NCBI RefSeq assembly: GCF_040719375.1
Contig: NZ_JBFDTP010000002.1
Span: forward strand, 2,046,001 to 2,110,000
Direction: 5' to 3'
DNA: 64,000 nt
DNA from: Clostridium sp. AN503
Lineage (GTDB): Bacteria > Bacillota > Clostridia > Lachnospirales > Lachnospiraceae
Part shown: piece by piece, positions 1 to 8,974 of the stretch
Position numbering within the stretch: the first letter of the stretch is position 1
How the letters are laid out: every line of letters begins with the position of its first letter
The notes under the pieces: model-generated
Told to the model about the DNA's origin: nothing
The model's input: only the letters and a program-made list of their open reading frames with translations
Database searches by the model: none
Translations under genes and position numbers: made by a program

Positions 1-352
1 AGGTCAGCAGATAAAAGTTCGCCAGCGCCTCCAGCCCTGTCTTTCCATGGTCGGAGTACCCTGCCACATGGGCAAACAGGGAATCATAAGGATAGTGCCG
101 CGTCTCCGTGCCATCCTCCGACACCCTGGTCTGGGCCAGCACCCTGCCGTCGCTGCTTAAGATCTCCCCGCGGATGATCCGGTCTGAAAAACGGTCCAGC
201 CTGGCATTATAAGAATTGTTGATGACCGTCTCACTCTGTACCTGCAGGAAATATCCAAAATAGCCTGTCATACAGAGAAACAGACCCACAATCACATAGG
301 TGATGACCAGAATACTTTTATTTGATTTGGGATTAGGCCTGTGTTTCTTCAT
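1..352 (-). CDS. Penicillin-binding protein (PBP2/FtsI-like transpeptidase), N-terminal fragment
   Basis: Only the first 117 codons are present; the gene runs off the left edge of the window. I read a start MKKHRPNPKSNKS, a single hydrophobic anchor (about residues 14-36, SILVITYVIVGLFLCMTGYF), then QSETVINNSYNARLDRFSDR and IIRGEILSSDGRVLAQT. That is the usual N-terminal signature of class B penicillin-binding proteins (R-G-x-I-x-x-x-x-G-x-x-LA). The protein should be membrane-anchored with an extracytoplasmic transpeptidase domain that crosslinks peptidoglycan. Its start overlaps the end of the upstream ftsW/rodA-type gene by 20 bases, so the two are very probably co-translated. SEDS polymerases and class B PBPs work as pairs, which fits. 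Which PBP it is (elongation, division or spore) cannot be decided from this fragment. Confidence 0.82.
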   Translation of the reverse strand, partial: MKKHRPNPKSNKSILVITYVIVGLFLCMTGYFGYFLQVQSETVINNSYNARLDRFSDRIIRGEILSSDGRVLAQTRVSEDGTETRHYPYDSLFAHVAGYSDHGKTGLEALANFYLLT

Positions 353-1661
353 ATTCCTCCTCATCATTCTTCTTCAGGATATATAAGCCCTGGATCACCC
401 CAAACAGGATGAATGTGCTTAAGATCGAACTTCCTCCGTAGCTGACAAACGGCAGGGTCACGCCGGTGGACGGAATAAATTTGATCACGCCCCCGACAGT
501 CAAAAAAACCTGCACCACATAGACAATACCCAGCCCGAACGCGATCAGCTTGTAGAAAACCGCCTGCATCCTGGCAGCGATCATCATGAACTGTATAAAA
601 CACCCCAGACAGATGAGCAGCACGCAGACGGCAAATATGCCCCCCAGCTCCTCTGAGACCGCAGCAAAAGCAAAATCCTTTTCCACCACAGGGATCTTGT
701 ACGGCATCCCCTGATACAGCCCCATACCAAACCAGCCTCCTGTACCGATCGCAAACAGGGACTGGGTGATCTGGTAGCCGCGGTTATCAATATCCGCCCA
801 GGGATTTTTCCAGGCTGCCACCCTGGTCCGCACATGGGAAAACAGGGCATAGGCGAGCACCGACGCCCCGCATCCGCTTAAGAACCCCGTAAAAAGGTAC
901 ATCCAGTTGGTGGTAGCCACAAACAGCATCGTTAAGTAGGTGATAAAGAAGATCAAAGCGCTGCCCAGATCCTTGGACAGCACCAGCACCAGCACATGGG
1001 CCGCCGCCATGACCGTCGTAATGATCACCGTCTTAAAATCCACCGACCGGTAGAACATGGTCGCCACATAAAACACAAAACTGATCTTCACAAATTCGGA
1101 CGGCTGGAATGCAATTCCTCCGAAATTGATGGAAAGCTGGGCGCCGAAGCTGTTGTTGCCCACCATCCACACCACGACAAGGAGGATCAGCCCCAGGCCG
1201 CCATACACCCACGGTATCTTCGCCAGCTGCCACACCCGGTCCATGATGAACGGGATGATCCAGGTCACCAGAGCAGACACCGCCACGATCATAAACTGCC
1301 TCACCGCCTTATCGAAGGAAAGCCTGGTCAGTATAATAAAGCCCACACACAAAAGCATGCACATGTTGTTGACCAGGATACGGGACATATTGCGGTAAAA
1401 CAGCCGGTAAAGTCCAATATAGGCAGCAAAAAATACCAGCTGCGCCAGATAAAACAGCACGACCCGCTCGTCCTCAGACTTCAAAAACAGGATCGCATAA
1501 GCCACAAAATGCATCAGGAACATAGCCGCATTCTGCCTGCCGCAGGTCCGGTTCTGTCTCCGCTCATCGTGAAAACGGAAATAGCTGAAATTCAAATAGG
1601 TGTACACCGCGATCAAAAGTATCAGCAGATACTTCGACACCTCGATGATGACATTAACCAT
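333..1661 (-). CDS. SEDS-family peptidoglycan polymerase (FtsW/RodA/SpoVE type)
   Basis: A 442-residue polytopic membrane protein, length normal for FtsW/RodA/SpoVE. Family motifs seen: FQPSEFVKISFVFYVA near residue 185, SKDLGSALIFFITYL near 230, and the C-terminal PFVSYGGSSILSTFILFGVIQGL near 400. SEDS proteins polymerise glycan strands from lipid II together with a class B PBP. The start ATG has a good ribosome binding site (AAGGGGG) and lies 15 bases after the U32-peptidase gene. The PBP gene starts inside its last codons, so this is a polymerase-transpeptidase pair. Sequence alone does not separate FtsW, RodA and SpoVE. Confidence 0.93.
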   Translation of the reverse strand: MVNVIIEVSKYLLILLIAVYTYLNFSYFRFHDERRQNRTCGRQNAAMFLMHFVAYAILFLKSEDERVVLFYLAQLVFFAAYIGLYRLFYRNMSRILVNNMCMLLCVGFIILTRLSFDKAVRQFMIVAVSALVTWIIPFIMDRVWQLAKIPWVYGGLGLILLVVVWMVGNNSFGAQLSINFGGIAFQPSEFVKISFVFYVATMFYRSVDFKTVIITTVMAAAHVLVLVLSKDLGSALIFFITYLTMLFVATTNWMYLFTGFLSGCGASVLAYALFSHVRTRVAAWKNPWADIDNRGYQITQSLFAIGTGGWFGMGLYQGMPYKIPVVEKDFAFAAVSEELGGIFAVCVLLICLGCFIQFMMIAARMQAVFYKLIAFGLGIVYVVQVFLTVGGVIKFIPSTGVTLPFVSYGGSSILSTFILFGVIQGLYILKKNDEEEYEETQA

Positions 1662-1675
1662 AGTTCCCCCTTCTT

Positions 1676-4000
1676 TTATTCCACGCCCCGTTTCAGATGT
1701 CCCCGTGTGAAATCCTCAAACGGCGCCGGAGTATCCTTCCCGTACCGGAAATGATCTGCAAATGCATCCAGGATCTCCCTAGTCTGCTGCGAGCTCTCAA
1801 TCGTAAAAGCAAGGCGCAGCACAGAAGGCTTTAAGCGCTCCACGATCCGCTCCTGCCCTAAAAGAGAAAGAGGGCTGGGATTATATACCGTGTTGTAGCA
1901 GAACCGGCAGTGATTCTTTACCGGCAGTTCCTTGCCTGTCCTGTCTCTCATCCGCAGGACCTCCGGCCGTCTGGTGCAGCCCTTCGTGGTCCGCACGATA
2001 CACTGGGCGGAAACCATAGCCGGAAGATAACCGTAGGCTAAAAGCTCCCATTCCATCCGGCTGCCGGGCTTTCTTTCATGGCACGAACCCTCTGAGAAAA
2101 AAGCATCCGTACCGGCTAAAAGCTCCTCCAGTTCCCGGCTGTTCTCTTCCAGCGGCAGGGTCAGGCGGGACGCGCCAAGAAGCCGCATCTCATTTGCCGC
2201 CAGATGGTTCATGGTATAAAGATTGCTGTCAAACACCTGCGGCGCCTTTGCAAGCCCTGCTTCCCGCAGAAATCCCACTTCCTCCATGGATCGGAGGACC
2301 ATCTCGTCAAATCCGGCCTCTTTCAGTTCCTCAATATGTTCTGTCAGATATTGTTCTGCTTCTTTGCGGAAAATATGTGGCAGCAGCAGAGCACAACGCT
2401 TCCCTGCCGCGTGGCACTGCTTCACCGCCTCTGCCCAGGTCTCCGCCCCGAACCCTGCCGCGTCCAGATAAATCTCATCCACGTCAGGATGGGCAATGGC
2501 TGTCGGCAAAACCTCCGGTTCCTCTAAAGAGACGTGAATGCGCGGCTCCCTGCCCCATTCTGGCATTCCGGCATCCTGTACCGTATCCTCTGTCGTATCC
2601 TCTGTCATGTCCTGCGCCCTATCCCGTGCCCTATCCTCTGCCGATCCAGACACGCCTGCCTTTCTCCTGTATGGCTCAAGCACAGACTGTTCAAGCAGCT
2701 CCATCCCCTGGCGGCGCAGCTCGTTGAGCGCCTGTACCGGGACAAAACAGTTCCCCTCCAGTTTAGCCGTCAGCTCTTTAAAACAGAACGGGCTTTCCCC
2801 TGTCTTGTTGATCTGTTTTAACAGCTTCTCCTCCGTCAGCGGCTGGTTCTGCGCAGTCTGGGCCACTGCTCCCTCCACAGACGCAGCAGCCTGTCCGCCG
2901 GCCTTATGAAGCTCCAGGCGCATGGGCTGTCCCTCCCGGATGGTCACGATACCGCAGACCGGTTCCTGCTTTTTCCTGTCCACAAACTCTGCGTCCAGAC
3001 GGTCAAATAATGCCTGGTTGCTTTCCCGGAACGCAGGTTTTTCCTGCAGCGCCACCATATCCCGGCCATTGTGCTGTCTGTAATACCCTTCTGTAAATCC
3101 GCCCCGGTCAAACAGCTCCAGAAGCATCTTCTTGTCCTCCGCATCCACCCGGTATCCCTTCCTGCCGCGCTCCAGATAACGGTCCACATACTTCCGGTAG
3201 ATGCTCACCACACCGGCGGTATAACGGGGGCTTTTCATCCTCCCCTCGATCTTTAAAGAATACACGCCCGCCTCGATGATATCCGGCAGGATGTCCAGGG
3301 TGCACAAGTCCTTCAGATTGAGTACATACCGCTCCTTTTCTCCTGGCCTGGGTTTCTTCTCTTTGGACTGCCTGCCCCTTTCCCGCCCCGCCACATCATA
3401 GGGCAGACGGCACGGCTGGGCACAACGCCCCCGGTTGCCGCTCCTGCCTCCGATCAGGCTGCTGAGCAGACACTGGCCGGAATAACAGTAGCACAGCGCT
3501 CCATGGACAAAGCTTTCAATCTCGATATCTACCCGGTCACGGATCCTTAAAATCTCCTCCAGAGAAAGCTCGCGCGCTGTCACCACCCGGGTGACTCCCA
3601 TCTCCTTTAACAGCCTGGCACTCCGATAACCAGTCACCGTCATCTGTGTGCTGGCATGGATATGCAGGTCCGGAAAATGCTCCCGGATAAAGGCGCACAC
3701 CCCCAGATCCTGAACGATCACAGCATCCAGCCCCCGCTCATAGCAGGGCTTCAAAAAATCATACAGCTGGCCCAGCTCCGACTCCTTCACCAGAGTGTTT
3801 ACCGTCATATAGAGCCTGCAGCCATGCAGATGCGCATAATCGATCGCTTCCAGGAAACGGTCTTCCTCCGGATTCTTTGCATAAGCGCGTGCTCCAAACC
3901 GGCTTCCTCCCATATAAACCGCATCCGCTCCAGCATTGACAGCGGCCTTCATACTCTCCATCGACCCGGCTGGCGCCAGGATTTCCACACGTGAATTCAA
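1676..4000 (-). CDS. U32 family peptidase (YhbU/RlhA-like)
   Basis: A 774-residue protein opening with VEILAPAGSMESMKAAVNAGADAVYMGG, the diagnostic N-terminus of peptidase family U32, followed by the AYAKNPE region and the Cys-bearing core GALCYCYSGQCLLSSLIGGRSGNRGRCAQPCRLPY (about residues 167-200). The size and second half match U32 proteins with a DUF3656-type extension, such as E. coli RlhA, needed for a 23S rRNA hydroxylation; other U32 proteins act on tRNA (TrhP). Which RNA this one affects is not visible. C-terminal Cys residues (TKGC..C..C) may help hold a metal cluster. Translation probably starts at TTG (4000), five bases after AGGAGG. A short low-complexity Asp/Thr-rich insert interrupts it around residues 453-474. 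Confidence 0.88.
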   Translation of the reverse strand: MNSRVEILAPAGSMESMKAAVNAGADAVYMGGSRFGARAYAKNPEEDRFLEAIDYAHLHGCRLYMTVNTLVKESELGQLYDFLKPCYERGLDAVIVQDLGVCAFIREHFPDLHIHASTQMTVTGYRSARLLKEMGVTRVVTARELSLEEILRIRDRVDIEIESFVHGALCYCYSGQCLLSSLIGGRSGNRGRCAQPCRLPYDVAGRERGRQSKEKKPRPGEKERYVLNLKDLCTLDILPDIIEAGVYSLKIEGRMKSPRYTAGVVSIYRKYVDRYLERGRKGYRVDAEDKKMLLELFDRGGFTEGYYRQHNGRDMVALQEKPAFRESNQALFDRLDAEFVDRKKQEPVCGIVTIREGQPMRLELHKAGGQAAASVEGAVAQTAQNQPLTEEKLLKQINKTGESPFCFKELTAKLEGNCFVPVQALNELRRQGMELLEQSVLEPYRRKAGVSGSAEDRARDRAQDMTEDTTEDTVQDAGMPEWGREPRIHVSLEEPEVLPTAIAHPDVDEIYLDAAGFGAETWAEAVKQCHAAGKRCALLLPHIFRKEAEQYLTEHIEELKEAGFDEMVLRSMEEVGFLREAGLAKAPQVFDSNLYTMNHLAANEMRLLGASRLTLPLEENSRELEELLAGTDAFFSEGSCHERKPGSRMEWELLAYGYLPAMVSAQCIVRTTKGCTRRPEVLRMRDRTGKELPVKNHCRFCYNTVYNPSPLSLLGQERIVERLKPSVLRLAFTIESSQQTREILDAFADHFRYGKDTPAPFEDFTRGHLKRGVE
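2580..2643. repeat. Degenerate 12-bp tandem repeats inside the U32 peptidase gene
   Basis: About five copies of a 12-base unit (best pair GTATCCTCTGTC twice in a row) encode a run of four-residue units of the form (E/R/Q)-D-x-x between the two conserved halves of the U32 protein. The stretch keeps the frame and looks like a slippage-expanded linker, not a domain. Confidence 0.6.
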
Positions 4001-4085
4001 ATCTACCTCCTGTAAAAAGTGAAAGAGAGGATATCCCCCTCAAAATGAGATTCCCCCCTGTACCTGTCGTTCCTGTCCTCAAGCT

Positions 4086-4766
4086 TTAACGGCGCTGCGG
4101 CTTCTTCGCCGCCACCGCTGCCGCAGCAGCCTGCAAAGCCTTCTGCTTCTCGTCCTCCGCCTTCTGCCAGTCTTCCTCCGCAGTCTGATGCTCTGCCTGA
4201 TGCTTCGCCTCTGCTTCCTGTGCTGCTTCTGCCGCCTGCTGTTCTGCCTTGTGCTTCTTCTCCTGCGCTGTGTGAGCCCGCTGCTCTGCACGGTTCTTCC
4301 TATTCTCTGCCTCTGCGGCCTGCTGCTCTGCACGGTTCTTCTTATTCTCCGCATCTACAGCCTGCTGTACCGCCAGGTTCTTCTTTCCTTCTGCCGCCGC
4401 TGCCTGTTCGGCTTCCTGAAGCTTCCAACGGGTGGCCTCCAGCTCCTGCTCCAATGACTCCAGCTTCATCTGTATCGTGATCAGTTCATGCTTCAGGCTA
4501 TATGCATCCTTCTCCAGCGCCGCCTTCTGCTCTGCCAGCAGATCCGCCCGCTCCTGCTCCTTGAAATAGTCGTCCGCAATATTCAGATGTATGGTCAGGT
4601 TCTGGTAATCCGCATTCATTCTGCGGAATCCGTCCTGCTTCCGGATCTTCCCAATCTTTTCATTCAGATATGCAGCCACCTTGCGGAGGTAAAACTCCTC
4701 CTCAGCTCCACCCAGGGTATATATGGTTCCATCTATCAAAACTTCCGTATAATTTTTCTGTTCCAT
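4086..4766 (-). CDS. zapA: Cell division protein ZapA with long repeat-built coiled coil
   Basis: Residues 1-100 match ZapA: a beta-rich start (EVLIDGTIYTLGG, then EEFYLRKVAAYLNEKI) and a helix. ZapA binds FtsZ and promotes bundling of Z-ring filaments. Typical ZapA has about 90-130 residues; this one has 226. The extra C-terminal part is Ala/Glu/Lys/Gln-rich, highly charged and predicted coiled coil, and includes a 14-residue tandem repeat at residues 130-199. The gene is 85 bases upstream of the U32 peptidase gene and in the same direction as ftsW/PBP, consistent with a division or wall-synthesis cluster. The tail is unusual, but the head assignment is solid. Confidence 0.88.
   Translation of the reverse strand: MEQKNYTEVLIDGTIYTLGGAEEEFYLRKVAAYLNEKIGKIRKQDGFRRMNADYQNLTIHLNIADDYFKEQERADLLAEQKAALEKDAYSLKHELITIQMKLESLEQELEATRWKLQEAEQAAAAEGKKNLAVQQAVDAENKKNRAEQQAAEAENRKNRAEQRAHTAQEKKHKAEQQAAEAAQEAEAKHQAEHQTAEEDWQKAEDEKQKALQAAAAAVAAKKPQRR
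4170..4379. repeat. 42-bp tandem repeat in zapA (about five units)
   Basis: Two neighbouring 42-base units starting near 4278 and 4320 are almost identical (both contain CTGCTCTGCACGGTTCTTC); flanking units are more diverged. They encode 14-residue units such as NRAEQQAAEAENRK, two heptads each, so copy-number change would keep frame and coiled-coil phase. Confidence 0.72.
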
Positions 4767-4831
4767 TTCTATTGGCTCCTGATCTTTTCTTCATTCTCTG
4801 TCTTGTTGTCTGATTTTAAATACTCATAGAC

Positions 4832-4860
4832 AGTTTACCATATCTATCGCCAATCAACAA
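4832..4860 (-). promoter_or_regulatory. Probable vegetative promoter of zapA
   Basis: On the minus strand TTGTTG, a 17-base spacer and TAAACT lie about 65 bases before the zapA start, between ruvB and zapA. The boxes are moderate matches to the sigma-A consensus. Confidence 0.4.
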
Positions 4861-4873
4861 GCCGAAAAAAGCA

Positions 4874-5872
4874 TCATCCCTCAAAAGGAATCCCCAGATG
4901 CCGGTACGCACTCTCAGTGGCAACCCGGCCACGGGGCGTCCTGTTTATAAATCCGTTCATCAAAAGATACGGCTCGTACACATCCTCCAGCGTTCCTGCA
5001 TCCTCTCCCAGCGCCGCCGCCAGAGTATCAAGACCAACCGGGCCGCCGCCGAACTTTTCTATCATCAAAAGCAGGATACTCCTGTCATTGTTGTCCAGTC
5101 CCAGCTTGTCCACATCCAGGATATCCAGTGCAAAATCCGCTACCGCCTTCGTGATCACACCGTCATATTTCACCTGCGCAAAATCCCTCACACGCTTAAG
5201 AAGACGGTTCGCCAGACGCGGCGTCCCCCTGGAGCGCCGTGCGATCTCCGCGGCTCCTGTATCTTCAATCTCCACTCCCAGCACCCGCGCCGAATGCTTC
5301 ACAATGACCGCCAGCTCTTCTGTAGAATAAAACTCCAGCTTCTGCACCACACCGAAACGGTCCCGCAGAGGCGCAGTCAAAAGACCTGCCCGCGTCGTGG
5401 CTCCCACCAGAGTAAAATGCGGCAGATCCAGCCGGATAGACCGCGCCGAGGATTCCTTCCCCAACATGATATCGATCGCAAAATCCTCCATGGCAGGGTA
5501 CAAAACCTCCTCCACCTGGCGGTTCAGCCGGTGGATCTCATCCACGAACAGAACATCCCCCTCCTGGAGGTTATTAAGGATCGCCGCCATCTCTCCGGGC
5601 TTCTCGATCGCCGGGCCGGAGGTGACCTTCATATGGACCCCCATCTCATTGGCTATGATACCAGACAGGGTTGTCTTGCCCAATCCCGGCGGGCCGTAAA
5701 ACAGCACATGGTCCAGGGACTCCCCTCTCGCCTTGGCCGCATCGATATATACCTTCAGATTATTCTTGATCTTTTCCTGCCCGATATACTCGCTCAGCAT
5801 CTGGGGGCGTAGGCTCGGCTCTATGTATTTATCCTCTTCCGTGACTTCCGTCGTTATGATCCGTCGTTCCAT
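4874..5872 (-). CDS. ruvB: Holliday junction branch migration ATPase RuvB
   Basis: 332 residues, normal length. It carries SLRPQMLSEYIGQEKIK at the N-terminus, Walker A FYGPPGLGKTTLS (about residue 59), Walker B LFVDEIHRLNR, the sensor GATTRAGLL and the C-terminal winged-helix region ending RTPRGRVATESAYRHLGIP. RuvB forms a hexameric ring that drives branch migration with RuvA during recombinational repair. The gene lies 45 bases after ruvA on the same strand and has a GGAG site six bases before the ATG, so it is probably transcribed with ruvA. No RuvC gene follows, as is common in Firmicutes that use RecU. Confidence 0.98.
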   Translation of the reverse strand: MERRIITTEVTEEDKYIEPSLRPQMLSEYIGQEKIKNNLKVYIDAAKARGESLDHVLFYGPPGLGKTTLSGIIANEMGVHMKVTSGPAIEKPGEMAAILNNLQEGDVLFVDEIHRLNRQVEEVLYPAMEDFAIDIMLGKESSARSIRLDLPHFTLVGATTRAGLLTAPLRDRFGVVQKLEFYSTEELAVIVKHSARVLGVEIEDTGAAEIARRSRGTPRLANRLLKRVRDFAQVKYDGVITKAVADFALDILDVDKLGLDNNDRSILLLMIEKFGGGPVGLDTLAAALGEDAGTLEDVYEPYLLMNGFINRTPRGRVATESAYRHLGIPFEG

Positions 5873-5917
5873 TCTCTGCTCCGTCGTCCTGCTTATTTTG
5901 TCTGCCTGGGATCTTCG

Positions 5918-6535
5918 TTAAAATGCCAGGTATTTCAGGGAACCCTTTAACACCGCTTCTGCCGACATCCCTTCTGTGATCTCCACCTGCCGTACCGCCT
6001 TCGTGGCTTCCGTCATGGAATATCCCAGAGCCACTAAAGCCTCGATCGCCTCTTTTCCGACGCCCTCCATACCGGTTGCCGCCGAAGAAGGCACTTCCGA
6101 TCCGCCTGCAAAACTGCCCGGCAGAATATCCTCCATCTTGATCCGGTCTTTCAGATCCAGGATCACCCGCTTCGCCGTCTTCGGTCCAATCCCGGGCGCC
6201 CGGGAAATAGCCTTCGCATCCTCGGAAATGATGGCCATCCGCAGGTCATCCGGCTGAAGTGTGGACAGAATACCCAGCGCCGCCTTCGGTCCAATGCCGT
6301 TCACCCCAAGAAGCTGCTCAAACATCTGCTGGTCCTGGCGGCTTAAGAAGCCATACAGCGTCATGGCGTCCTCCCGTACCTGGAACGAGGTGTAGATCCG
6401 CACCTCCCCGCCGGTCCTGGGAATCCGGTCAAGCACTGACAGAGGCACATGGATATTCCATCCGATGCCCCCGGTCTCCACCACGATCCTGTCCTCTAAA
6501 ATCTCTTCCAGCGTACCTTTTATATATGAAAACAA
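5918..6535 (-). CDS. ruvA: Holliday junction DNA helicase subunit RuvA
   Basis: About 205 residues, with the OB-fold N-terminus FSYIKGTLEEILEDRIVVETGGIGW, two helix-hairpin-helix motifs (LLGVNGIGPKAALGIL and RAPGIGPKTAKRVILDL) and a C-terminal UBA-like domain (EAIEALVALGYSMTEATKAV) that contacts RuvB. RuvA tetramers hold the junction for RuvB. An ATG at 6544 touches its GGGAGG directly, so I prefer the in-frame TTG at 6535, nine bases after GGAGG, which gives the usual family start FSYIKG. ruvB follows. Confidence 0.95.
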   Translation of the reverse strand: MFSYIKGTLEEILEDRIVVETGGIGWNIHVPLSVLDRIPRTGGEVRIYTSFQVREDAMTLYGFLSRQDQQMFEQLLGVNGIGPKAALGILSTLQPDDLRMAIISEDAKAISRAPGIGPKTAKRVILDLKDRIKMEDILPGSFAGGSEVPSSAATGMEGVGKEAIEALVALGYSMTEATKAVRQVEITEGMSAEAVLKGSLKYLAF

Positions 6536-6599
6536 GCTGTTCATCCTCCCACAGTCCTGCCGTGAAAAAAATTCTCATCCGGCAGATTTGTCTGCCGTC

Positions 6600-6628
6600 A
6601 TCATACCATAATCCATGTCCCATTGCAA
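6600..6628 (-). promoter_or_regulatory. Promoter of ruvAB
   Basis: Minus-strand TTGCAA, exactly 17 bases, TATGAT, about 65 bases upstream of ruvA. It is back to back with the promoter of the exonuclease gene on the other strand. Confidence 0.6.
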
Positions 6629-6659
6629 GATGAATCGAACAAATATTCTGTTTACAGCG

Positions 6660-6688
6660 TTGACTTTCCAGCCGCCAGCCGCTATAAT
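6660..6688 (+). promoter_or_regulatory. Promoter of the YprB-like exonuclease gene
   Basis: TTGACT, exactly 17 bases, TATAAT, about 43 bases before the chosen ATG; a near-consensus sigma-A promoter. Confidence 0.72.
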
Positions 6689-6730
6689 TCATGATAGAAA
6701 ACCAATACAGTGATGACACAGGAGTACCCC

Positions 6731-7828
6731 ATGATAACGATAGAAAAACGCTTAGACCTTCCCAACACCTACCCGTTAGAACGGATCGGACCGCTGGAAG
6801 AACTGCTCTTTTTTGACATTGAGACCACCGGGTTTTCCGGTGATTATTCCAATCTGTATCTGATCGGCTGTACCTATTATAAAGATGGCGGCTGGAATCT
6901 GATCCAGTGGTTTGCAGACAATGCTGCCTCGGAAGTGCAGCTTCTGGACAGCTTTTTCGATTTTCTCAAGGCCTACCGCATCCTGGTGCATTTCAACGGA
7001 GACGGGTTTGACATCCCTTATCTCTTGAAGCGCTGCCGCCACTTCGGACTGTCCTATGACTTTTCATCCGTGGAGAGCGTGGACATTTACAAAAAGATCA
7101 AGCCCTACAAAAAGTTACTGGGGCTGGAGAGCATGAAGCAAAAATCCATTGAGCAGTTTTTGGGCATATCCCGCTCGGACAAATATTCCGGCGGGCAGCT
7201 GATCGAAGTCTATCAGGATTATCTGGTGACCCGTGAGAAGTTCCTTTATGACCTTCTCATATTACATAACGAGGACGATCTAAAGGGAATGCCGGTCATA
7301 CTTCCGATCCTGAACTATCCGGATCTGCTGGAGCATCCCCTGCGGTTTTTAAGTCATCAGGTGCTTGAAGAGACCGGCTTTTTCGGCGATATCCATCATC
7401 TGCTGAAACTGACCTGCGAGAGCGACTATGAAGTACCCGTACCATTTGACAGCTCCAATACACCGGTGAACTGCTCTGTGGAGGGCCGCCGGATGGAGTT
7501 CACCATCGACTTATTCGACGGCACCCTCAAACATTTTTATCCCAACTACAAGGATTACTACTATCTGGTTTATGAGGATACGGCTGTCCATAAGAGCATC
7601 GGCGAATATGTGGACAAGGACGCCCGGGTAAAAGCCACCGCCAAAACCTGCTATACCAAAAAGAACGGCTGTTTTGTGCCTCAGTTTGAACCGATCTGGG
7701 AACCGGTGATGAAGCAGGAACCCAAGGACAAGCTGTGTTACGCTGACTTAAGCGATATCTGCCTCCAGGATCCGGCCTGTTTCCAGGCATATCTGCGGCA
7801 GCTCTTAAAGCACCTGGGCGTGAAGTAA
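6731..7828 (+). CDS. YprB-like DEDD exonuclease (ribonuclease H-like domain protein)
   Basis: About 365 residues. The first half is an RNase H-like 3'-5' exonuclease fold: FFDIETTGFSGDYSNLYLIG supplies the first Asp/Glu pair, HFNGDGFDIPYL the second Asp, and HNEDDLKGMPV the last acidic pair, as in the YprB_RNaseH-like family. The rest (from about residue 220) is a family-typical C-terminal domain with no known role. The substrate (DNA or RNA) is not established here. I start at ATG 6731, where AGGAG sits six bases upstream; earlier in-frame GTG/ATG codons at 6710 and 6713 lack a site. It is divergent from ruvAB and convergent with the broken AraC gene. Confidence 0.85.
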   Translation: MITIEKRLDLPNTYPLERIGPLEELLFFDIETTGFSGDYSNLYLIGCTYYKDGGWNLIQWFADNAASEVQLLDSFFDFLKAYRILVHFNGDGFDIPYLLKRCRHFGLSYDFSSVESVDIYKKIKPYKKLLGLESMKQKSIEQFLGISRSDKYSGGQLIEVYQDYLVTREKFLYDLLILHNEDDLKGMPVILPILNYPDLLEHPLRFLSHQVLEETGFFGDIHHLLKLTCESDYEVPVPFDSSNTPVNCSVEGRRMEFTIDLFDGTLKHFYPNYKDYYYLVYEDTAVHKSIGEYVDKDARVKATAKTCYTKKNGCFVPQFEPIWEPVMKQEPKDKLCYADLSDICLQDPACFQAYLRQLLKHLGVK

Positions 7829-7848
7829 CGATCCGGGACGGCCTTACA

Positions 7849-8758
7849 TCACAATATCTGGGGATTTTTCCGGTACAGACGCGGGGAGATCCCCTTTTCC
7901 TTTTTAAACAGATCTCCGAAATAATTCCCGTCCGAAAATCCGCAGAGCTGGGCAATGTCCATCACCGGCAGATCTGTCTCCAGAAGCATCCTGGACGCCT
8001 CCTTCAGCCGCACATAGTTTAAATATTCCTTATATCCGAAACCGGTCAGTTTCTTAAATCTCCGCGAAAAATAGGAGGGAGTCATGTGAACCCGCTCCGC
8101 CACCAGTTCCAGCGTCAGAGGCTCTCTGAAATGGCTGACAGATATATCTGGCAGCATTCTGGATCTCCGTCTCCTGCGCAGCCTCCTTCACATCCTCCAT
8201 CTGCGGCTGACGGCTCTCCCTGCCGCAGCGCCCCATAAAAGCCAGCAGTTCAAACAGATAGTTCTGGCTCAGCATGTCCGTGAATTCATCCCGGTTTGTC
8301 TGCTCCGCCAGGATCTTCCGGAACAGGCTCTCCACATATGCCCGACGGCCCGGTTCTACTGCACATAAGGGAGCAGAGCCAGGATGAGTCCTCCATCCGG
8401 CGCCGCACTGTGCTTCCATCCGTTCCATATAGTCTGCATGGAAACTGACTGCGATCCGCTCGCTCTCCTGCACCAGCCCATAGATCGTGTGATGGAGCGC
8501 CAGCGGCTCGATCAGGATCATATTCCCCGGCTCCATATGATAGATCGTATGGTCGAGAAACACCCGGCACCGCCCTGATACCAGGTAGTAAAGCTCATAA
8601 TACCGGTGATAATGGTCCTGCGGCATCATAAAATCCGCCGGCCGCCGCCTGCGGCTGACCGTAATACCGGACCTGGCCGTCTCAAGCTCCACGCTGGATT
8701 CTGCCGTCTTCCCCTGCATCCGGCACGCAGGACACTTTTTTTCTTCCTGTTTTATCAT
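7849..8758 (-). pseudogene. AraC-family transcriptional regulator, frameshifted
   Basis: The N-terminal cupin-type sensor (HYHRYYELYYLVSGRCRVF, then MEPGNMILIEP) is read in one frame down to about 8140. The C-terminal double helix-turn-helix (HFREPLTLELVAERVHMTPSYFSRRFKKLTGFGYKEYL to the end) is read in another. The junction lies at an AT dinucleotide run (8142-8147). One extra AT would restore an uninterrupted AARYISVSHFREP, so a two-base loss is the likely lesion. I take the ATG at 8758 as start, with 8830 as an in-frame alternative. The gene is divergent from a MATE exporter, which it would be expected to control. It may be a true pseudogene, a slippage-switched gene, or a sequence error. 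Confidence 0.8.
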
Positions 8759-8974
8759 AAGATATTCCGATCCCCTCTCCACATCCTGACCCTGTTCCCA
8801 GATTCTACCACAGTTTTCATGTTTGTGCAAATAATCAGTAGTTGCAAAGAGTTTTTTCCATTTTTTCCGTAAAATAACCGTATTTTTTATTGTATGATAT
8901 CTTTCGAAGCTACATTTTCGAGGAGAATATGCCGTATTGACCGCGGCTTTATGAAAAAGGAGAACTTAGAACTC

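Noticed and set aside
996..1754. 252-codon open frame antisense to the FtsW/RodA gene
   Set aside because: His/Arg/Gln-rich composition typical of antisense frames; the minus-strand protein is a clear family member.
4898..5812. 304-codon open frame antisense to ruvB
   Set aside because: Shadow of ruvB; no ribosome site or family features.
8929..8940. Tiny frame ATG CCG TAT TGA with its own AGGAG before the MATE gene
   Set aside because: Four codons only. It could be a leader peptide, but nothing else (hairpins, repeated codons) supports it.
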